Below, piece after piece: positions 58,580 through 64,000 of a stretch of 64,000 nt of DNA. The notes beneath the pieces are model-generated. The model worked only from the letters and a program-made list of their open reading frames with translations, was not told where the DNA came from and searched no databases. Both the position numbers and the translations under genes were made by a program. Position 1 is the stretch's first letter, and every line of letters begins with the position of its first letter. The DNA comes from Schizochytrium sp. CCTCC M209059 (Eukaryota; Sar; Bigyra; Thraustochytrida; Thraustochytriidae), in assembly GCA_000818945.1 (NCBI GenBank), contig KN805372.1, positions 469,214 through 533,213 on the forward strand, in the 5' to 3' direction.

Positions 58580-60509
58580 AAAGGAAAAACCCATGCAGCG
58601 CGGCCGGATGCGACGAAGCGGCGGTGGTGAGCAAACGCGCACAGGAGCGGGCAAGACGCGTATCAAGAAGGTGCAGCGCAAAAAAACAAACACACAGACG
58701 GCCTCATCGAAATCACAAATTGTCTCTCGCTCAAGGGGAAACGCATCGAAACGTGCCACAGAAACTCAGGTGGTTAATCGCGAAGAGTCCGACATTGACG
58801 ATGGGAAACGCTCTAGGAGTATGGTGGGAGACCAACGTAGGGCCAAGACGCTCGCATCGGCCTCCTCTTTATCCGTATCGTCTTCGTCGTCGTCTTCGTC
58901 ATCATCATCAGCATCGTCGACATCGTCATCATCACCATCATTAGGTTCAGATCGACTGCCCATCCACGCAAATCAGACTGCAACGAGTGCGCGGCAAGAG
59001 ACCTCGACGAGCACAGGTCTTCTCGCACGCGCGAGTCGGAGACAACATGCCCCAGGACACGCCGTAGAGAGACTGTCGAGCGAACTAGAAGAAGTACAAC
59101 GATCTGTGGCTCGCCTGCGAGAACAGCGACTCATCGTCGAGCGCATCAAGCACGAGGCCGAAACCAAGGACCGCCGCATCAATGAACTCGAGCTGCTTGT
59201 GCAAAAGTTGAGATCGCAGCACTCACAAGCGTCACTCCAGGCACTTGAGCGCGAGCGCGCTCTTCGCTCCAAACTTTTGTCTGTCGAACAGCACGTTTCG
59301 CACAAACGAGATAGCGACGTCACCGTAGCACTTGAGTTAAAGAACTTGCTGCAAGAGGCGCAGCAGACTGAAAATGGACTCCGTTGCGAACTTGCGCGCA
59401 CCCAGGCCGAGCTCCAGGAACGACTGACGCACGGCGAGTCCGAATCGAAAGAGCTTCGCGATTCCAACGCGCGCCTTCTCACAGATAAAGAAACCCTCGA
59501 AGACAGGATAGCCCAATTGCAGCGAGATCTAGAAGATAAGACGCGCGACCTGGAGCGTGCACGGTCTCGGCAGAGCACGGCAACTACCGCTGCCGAAAAT
59601 CGGTGCGAAGAGGCAGAGCGACTCTTGGCAGCTCGCAAGGCTCAGCTTGCCGAGTGGAAAGATAAGGCTGATGCTCTTTCACTTGTAAGCAGCAAACAGC
59701 GCGAGCAGCTCGAGGCTCGAACGACGGCGCTAGAAGAGGCAGAACGCCGCGAGACACTCTTACAGGGCACGATCAACGAGCTAGAGGAGAATCTCGAAGT
59801 CCTGCGCGAACAAGTTGAGGTTTCCGAGAGTGGCGACCTTGAGCTGCGTCGCCAGCTCAAACATGCAAACCAGCGCCTCGAAGAAGCCGACAACGTCGTC
59901 GAGCAGCTTCGCAATGAACTCGTCCAGGCGAAAATGGACTCACTCATTACCGAAGACCAGTCGAAGCGACAAAAGTCCAACTTTTCAGAGTACGAGGCAA
60001 GCCTACAGCGCGCAAGCGCGCATCGCCAGCGTATGGAACTTCAGCTCAAGAACCTTGCTTCAAAGGTTCAGGAGCTTCAGTCGCAGCTCGTGCAAGAAAT
60101 GCAAACGAACGCCTCGCTTACGCGTCAGCTCGAGGAGGAACGCAACTCGCGTTCGCGCGTATCCCGTGAGCGACTTCGAATCCTCGAGGAGTTTTATGAC
60201 GAGGAAAACAAGCTTAAGGAAACCCTTGAGCATCCCTTTTTCGACAAGGCGCGCGCACGTGCGCTTCGCAATACCAGCAGCGTTCACGCAGGCAAGACCG
60301 AGCAATTTTCTTCTTATTCACATAGCGAACTCGGAAGCACCACAGAAGCTGCGTCTTTGCTTAGAGATCCGGCTGAACTAACCGTGGAGTCCTCTGGATC
60401 TCGACTTTTGCGATCGATGGCAGAAAAGGAGAGCCGAGACGACTATGATGTCGAAGTCACAGAAGATGCCAGACTCGTGCCGACAAACAATCATGAGGCC
60501 TACTTTTGA
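58455..60509 (+). CDS. Long coiled-coil protein with poly-Gln and poly-Ser tracts
   Basis: The protein has 684 residues from the ATG at 58455; the frame begins a few codons earlier only with GTG. A poly-Gln run (about residues 30 to 45) and a poly-Ser/acid-free stretch (about 138 to 165) sit in a basic, disordered N-terminus. From about 205 to 600 the chain is a nearly continuous coiled coil (RINELELLVQKLRSQ, LEERLTHGESESKELRDSN type heptads). The last 80 residues are not coiled (FSSYSHSELGS). No motor, GRIP or other end domain is recognised. Centrosomal, Golgi or flagellar scaffolding is possible, but the family is unknown. Confidence 0.75.
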
Positions 60510-60627
60510 CTTTTGAGAATCAAATCAGTGCAATTGTAACCATTGGACTGCAGCAGGAGGCGAACAATGGTTGGTTGATCTGCAGCGCAAACAACGGAAA
60601 CAACGGAAAGTGTGGCACTCCTTTGCT

Positions 60628-61571
60628 TCATGACGAATCGCCGCCCGACGGTGGCGCTGCCTCGGGCTCTGCTGCGTCGTCAAATTGGCCTGGCTCAACA
60701 AGCAGAGAGTCCCAATGTGCAAGTTTTGCCTGTAAAGCCTCGGCCTCCCCGGCACTGAGGCCCGCGGTGTTCTCAAAGGTGATCCACTCTCCTCCCCCGC
60801 CCGCGCCCAGGGCTTTACTATTCAGGATTTGTATGCCATCCTCGACGAGATTTCCCGTGTCGTCGCTCTCTTCCCATTCCCTTGCTTCAGTGTCCTCCTC
60901 CTCCTCCTCCTCCTCCTCTACTTCCTCCAGGTCTTCATCGTCGGGGAAAAGTGCAGCGCCGCGCGAGAAGGCCTGAAATAGCTGCGAGACTGTGAATAAA
61001 ATTAAAAGTCAGCATGATGTCAAAGTGTAACAAAATATGCGCTATTCATTTGCCCGAATATCAACAACTTACGCGAGTCTTCGTTTTCAGGGACGAATCT
61101 GACCTCAATCATGTCTTGATCCTCTTCTTCGCCGTCGTCAAAATCTGCACAAGAATCCTCCGATGGCGCGTCCATGAGCTGACAGTACATGCAAGGTTGC
61201 TGGACGACGCTGTCTTCTTTGCAGACAGCGTGCATGTTGAGCGTGCGGTAGTCTATCTGTACGCCTTGAGCATCGGCGTTAGCATCGGCATGATCAGTAC
61301 TAGCAGCACCAGCAGGATCGCTGACCCAGGCTACTCTTGCACTGGTGACGAAGAGAGTGCCGCGTGGTCGCGAGCCTTGTGCAGCAGCGTTCTCGTCCTC
61401 GTCTTCGGTTCCGTCGTTCACGACGAGCAAAGTGCTTGGCTCTCGCACAAAGACCACTTCGTCGCCAAGGACCGCCAGGGTCTCAGCCGCAGATGCATCC
61501 GTGAGCGCTGCAGCCTTGAACAGGGCGTCGTCGGGCGACAGCGCTACGAGCAGTGCGTCGCGGGCCACCAT
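60628..61571 (-). CDS. CLNS1A: pICln (CLNS1A) methylosome chaperone, two exons
   Basis: Exon 1 is 61073..61571 and exon 2 is 60628..60989; the 83-bp intron has GTAAGT and ACAG and keeps frame, giving 286 residues. The PH-like fold of pICln is seen in RGTLFVTSARVAWVSD, then VQIDYRTLNMHAV, CMYCQLMDAP and MIEVRFVPENEDS. Exon 2 supplies LFQAFSRGAALFPDDEDLEE, an acidic run, and the ending ITFENTAGLSAGEAEALQAK, which corresponds to the conserved C-terminus. pICln brings Sm proteins to PRMT5 for snRNP assembly. It is divergent from the SDR gene across a triple TAGGCCTA site. Confidence 0.85.
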
Positions 61572-61895
61572 GTCGCTGCGTTCGTCTCGTCTCTTGCAGG
61601 CGACGGGCAGGTCTCGGTACCCGCTGCACAAGTACAGACGAAGTTCGAGGCGACGAGAGTTTTGCGGTCGCTTGCTTGGTTGCGCTCTCCAGCAAAACTA
61701 GGCCTAGGCCTAGGCCTAGGCCAAACCTTCTTCAGACGAGCCTCGGCCTGAATAGATAAGAGATAAGCTCTGAAGGCCAACTTGAAGCCCGGCCAAGCCA
61801 AGCCAAGCCAAGCAAGCTTAGGAAACGACGAGGCGGGCGGTCAGAGACAGTGGCCTTTGCGCGTCTGAGCTCTGTTTCTGAAGAGAGGAGGCAGC
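61572..61895. other. Divergent promoter of pICln and SDR genes
   Basis: This 324-bp region holds three overlapping TAGGCCTA words at 61699..61718 and an AGCCA repeat near 61795..61812. It probably drives both genes. Confidence 0.6.
61698..61720. promoter_or_regulatory. Triple TAGGCCTA array in a bidirectional promoter
   Basis: Three TAGGCCTA words overlap at 6-bp steps. The site lies 128 bp upstream of the pICln start and 176 bp upstream of the SDR start. Confidence 0.5.
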
Positions 61896-62792
61896 ATGCC
61901 CTCGTGCGCCAGGACAGCTCTTGGACTTGTTGCTCTCGTAGGCCTCCTTCTTGGTTCTCTGCTGCACGAGCCTCAACTCGACACAGACGCGTTGCGCGGG
62001 CTCCGTGTGGCCGTCACCGGTGCCACGTCAGGCATCGGTTTCGAGATCAGCAAACTCTATGCTCGCAACGGCGCAAACATTGTCCTGGTTGCCAGAAACG
62101 AGCGCAAGCTGCGTGAGGCTTCGGAAACTTTCTTCGCGCTAGGCGCCTCAAAAGTAGATTTTGTCGTGGCGGACCTCAGCACAGATGATGACAGCGTATA
62201 CGCCAAGGTCATTGCCGATGTGGTCGAGAAACTTGGCGGTGGCATAGACACCTTGGTCCTCAATCACATTGGCACGAGTCACAATCTCGTGGTACAAGGC
62301 TGGCAAGCTGTTCGTGACATGACTGTGATGCGGAATCTTTTCGAGACCAACACGTTTTCTCATATGTCGCTCACTCATCATGCGCTCGACCCTCTCGCCG
62401 CTTCAGGTGGCAATATTGTCTTTGTCTCTTCGTTGACGGGCCGCATTGGTGTTCCCAAGGGAGCTGCCTACGCCGCAACCAAGCATGCCATGCAAGGTTT
62501 CCTCGAAAGTCTCCGACTTGACCTGCTTCTCCGAGGCATTCCCGTAGACATTACCACCTGCACGATTGGCAACATTGACACGGCGAGCAATCGAGATGCA
62601 GTCGCAGGAACCAAGCTGACTGATATTCCTCGAGAAAAACCCGAGGATGCCGCGCGTGCCATTGTGGTTGCTGGTCAGCGTCGCGTCCGCGAGACCGTTT
62701 TCCCTGTGGCTGCCGTCACATCGATGATTTGGTTGAATCGAATTGCTCCATCGATTGCCGAAAAGGTTCTCTTGCACGTATATCGGGAGTAG
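61896..62792 (+). CDS. Short-chain dehydrogenase, 11-beta-HSD1/DHRS7-like
   Basis: The protein has 298 residues from an ATG. The N-terminal helix LGLVALVGLLLGSLL is a membrane anchor or signal. The Rossmann motif is TGATSGIG, NADP-type residues follow (VLVARNERKLRE), then the NHIG motif. The catalytic residues are Ser in VSSLTG and the Tyr/Lys in YAATK. LVLNHIGTS and the IDTASNRD ending of the substrate loop resemble 11-beta-hydroxysteroid dehydrogenase 1. An ER enzyme acting on a steroid- or lipid-like alcohol or ketone is expected; the substrate is unknown. Confidence 0.87.
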   Translation: MPSCARTALGLVALVGLLLGSLLHEPQLDTDALRGLRVAVTGATSGIGFEISKLYARNGANIVLVARNERKLREASETFFALGASKVDFVVADLSTDDDSVYAKVIADVVEKLGGGIDTLVLNHIGTSHNLVVQGWQAVRDMTVMRNLFETNTFSHMSLTHHALDPLAASGGNIVFVSSLTGRIGVPKGAAYAATKHAMQGFLESLRLDLLLRGIPVDITTCTIGNIDTASNRDAVAGTKLTDIPREKPEDAARAIVVAGQRRVRETVFPVAAVTSMIWLNRIAPSIAEKVLLHVYRE

Positions 62793-63133
62793 GCAACGAA
62801 GTTCTTGGCCAGGCCAAAGCTAGTGCTAGGCTTGGGCCTTGGCCTGGGCCTCTTCCAGGGAGTTGTCGAGAGGTCGTCACATTGGAACCGTGTAAGAGAA
62901 AGAAGAACCGATGACGCGCCAGCCAGCGCGCATTGGTATCGCTCCATTTTGCTTTGGGCCACAGCAGAAGGAATAAAGTACATTTTCCCATCTTCCTCCT
63001 GCCCTTCTCATCTCATGCACCCCCAAAAAAAGGAAAGTGTATGACAGTCAAATTTCAATGCTTTTTTTAATATATCTTTGTTGTGTTTCACAGATTACCC
63101 CTTTCATGATCCGATTGCGTTTGTAAACGCTCT
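62793..63133. other. Convergent 3' gap
   Basis: This 341-bp gap lies between the SDR stop and the last gene's stop. It contains GGCCT-rich tracts (62815..62855) and AT-rich DNA. No gene is seen. Confidence 0.55.
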
Positions 63134-64000
63134 TTACTGATGCTGCGCGGCCCGCGCAGCCTCCAAATGATCTCGTACGGCCTGCGAGAGCGAGGTCACT
63201 GTGTACAGCTCGTGGCGACGGCGCTTCTGCTCCTCCTGGACAGCTTCCATCGTCTCGACCATGAGACTCTTCTTCCATCCATTAAAGGCCTCGAGCGATG
63301 TGAGTCGTGCAGCCGCAAAAGGTCGAGGGTACGAAACACCAACCTCAAAGGTTGCGACAATACCTTCCGGCAAAGTAACAATCACCTCTGTGTCCGCAAC
63401 GCTAACAGGCCAAAGCTTGCGGAGAGCAGCAATTTCGCGATCCAATGCACGACCGCAGCGCGCGCTTTCTCGCAGCTCCCGCACGAGAAAGCGAATGTCG
63501 TTTCGGCGCACCGCTTCAGCCAAAATCCGTCCCTGGAGATCTTTGCGGCGCGCATACAAAGCCTTTGGCAAATCGCTATTATCGCCCGAGAGCAGTGAGG
63601 TCTTGGCATCCTTTAAAAGCGACGTTTCTGGATCAAAGTCAAGTTGAAGACGCAAGTTTTCTCCACTTGCCTCCACAGCGAAAGAAGACTCCTGAAAATC
63701 GCAAACCCGCATTCCACTCATACTATCAAGGACGCTGCTGAGCTCCCGGACCCAGGCGAGCTTCTCCTCAATCTCTGATGTGTGATCGTCCACGCCTTGC
63801 TCCTCTGCTGCCTGAAGTGTTGTTTCCGTCTTTTGCGTTTTCTCTGCCAAGACAGTGGACTCGACCTCGAGCTCTTTCACGCGAGCCTCAGTTGTTGCGC
63901 ACGCATCTTGCAAGGTCTTGCGACGCTCGTTAAGTCGCTGCATCTCAGCCACTTCGTCTTCAATGAGCTTGTCGCAAGCATCGGGACTCAGGTTTTCCAG
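63134..64000 (-). CDS. Partial KNL1/Spc7-like kinetochore coiled-coil protein
   Basis: Only the C-terminal 288 codons are in the window; the frame is open to the right edge. A coiled coil (AEMQRLNERRKTLQDA ... KTQKTETTLQAAEEQ) leads into a domain that reads like the RWD-type C-terminus of KNL1/Spc105: LSSVLDSMSGMRVCDFQESS, then LRLQLDFDPETSLL, later RNDIRFLVRELRESARCGRA, LDREIAALRKLWPVSV and a strand VIVTLPEGIVATFEVGVSYP. In that family this part binds the MIS12 complex. The similarity is only by pattern, so another coiled-coil protein with an RWD domain is possible. Confidence 0.5.
   Translation of the reverse strand: MENLSPDACDKLIEDEVAEMQRLNERRKTLQDACATTEARVKELEVESTVLAEKTQKTETTLQAAEEQGVDDHTSEIEEKLAWVRELSSVLDSMSGMRVCDFQESSFAVEASGENLRLQLDFDPETSLLKDAKTSLLSGDNSDLPKALYARRKDLQGRILAEAVRRNDIRFLVRELRESARCGRALDREIAALRKLWPVSVADTEVIVTLPEGIVATFEVGVSYPRPFAAARLTSLEAFNGWKKSLMVETMEAVQEEQKRRRHELYTVTSLSQAVRDHLEAARAAQHQ

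Overview
The window is eukaryotic nuclear DNA and most likely comes from a thraustochytrid (Labyrinthulea, stramenopiles). The main evidence is a fatty-acid elongase at 47065..47898 that closely resembles, as I recall it, the C18 delta-6-type elongase of Thraustochytrium. Flagellar genes (enkurin, IFT25 and a CFAP36-like BART protein) fit an organism with swimming zoospores. Genes are compact. Most have one exon, and the few introns found are short GT-AG introns of about 60 to 160 bp. Nuclear machinery (Rab1, TOM40, GAR1, pICln, an E2 enzyme, PHD, SPX, arrestin and RGS proteins) rules out a prokaryote or an organelle.

Layout. 0-9.5 kb: an unknown nuclear-type protein, two decayed coding regions, a TPR-methyltransferase, a class 3 lipase, an S49 protease and a ubiquitin E2. 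11-20 kb: RAB1, a PHD protein, an AIRIM/NCA2 divergent pair and trimethyllysine dioxygenase. 20-24 kb: a small membrane protein, a CFAP36-like protein, an arrestin and a tandem-repeat protein. 24-29.7 kb is repeat-rich with no convincing intact gene. 29.7-36 kb: SPX protein, a small membrane protein, the ENKUR/IFT25 divergent pair and an unknown basic protein. 36-43 kb: a copper monooxygenase/cytochrome b561 fusion, a BAHD-like acyltransferase, a Sec14-like protein and a BUD23-like methyltransferase. 45-51 kb: TOM40, elongase, MORN, RGS and EF-hand proteins. 51-56 kb: a glutathione/trypanothione-reductase-family enzyme in three exons, a phosphoesterase relic and a divergent PRPP synthetase. 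56-64 kb: GAR1, a long coiled-coil protein, pICln, an SDR and the 3' part of a probable kinetochore coiled-coil gene.

There are no operons. Neighbours are mostly convergent (short 3' gaps) or divergent (shared promoters). Functional threads that recur are cilia (ENKUR, IFT25, CFAP36-like, perhaps the MORN protein), mitochondria (TOM40, NCA2, TMLH, the PRS leader), lipids (lipase, elongase, Sec14-like, SDR), and RNA or ribosome biogenesis (GAR1, BUD23-like, AIRIM, pICln).

The strongest non-gene signal is the 8-bp palindrome TAGGCCTA. Ten exact copies sit at six places, and five of those places lie about 125 to 225 bp upstream of start codons. Several intergenic stretches hold frameshifted gene relics (ARM repeats, a coiled coil, an MPPED-like phosphoesterase). 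No rRNA, tRNA, CRISPR array or intact mobile element was recognised by eye. All homology calls are from memory of protein families; no search was run.
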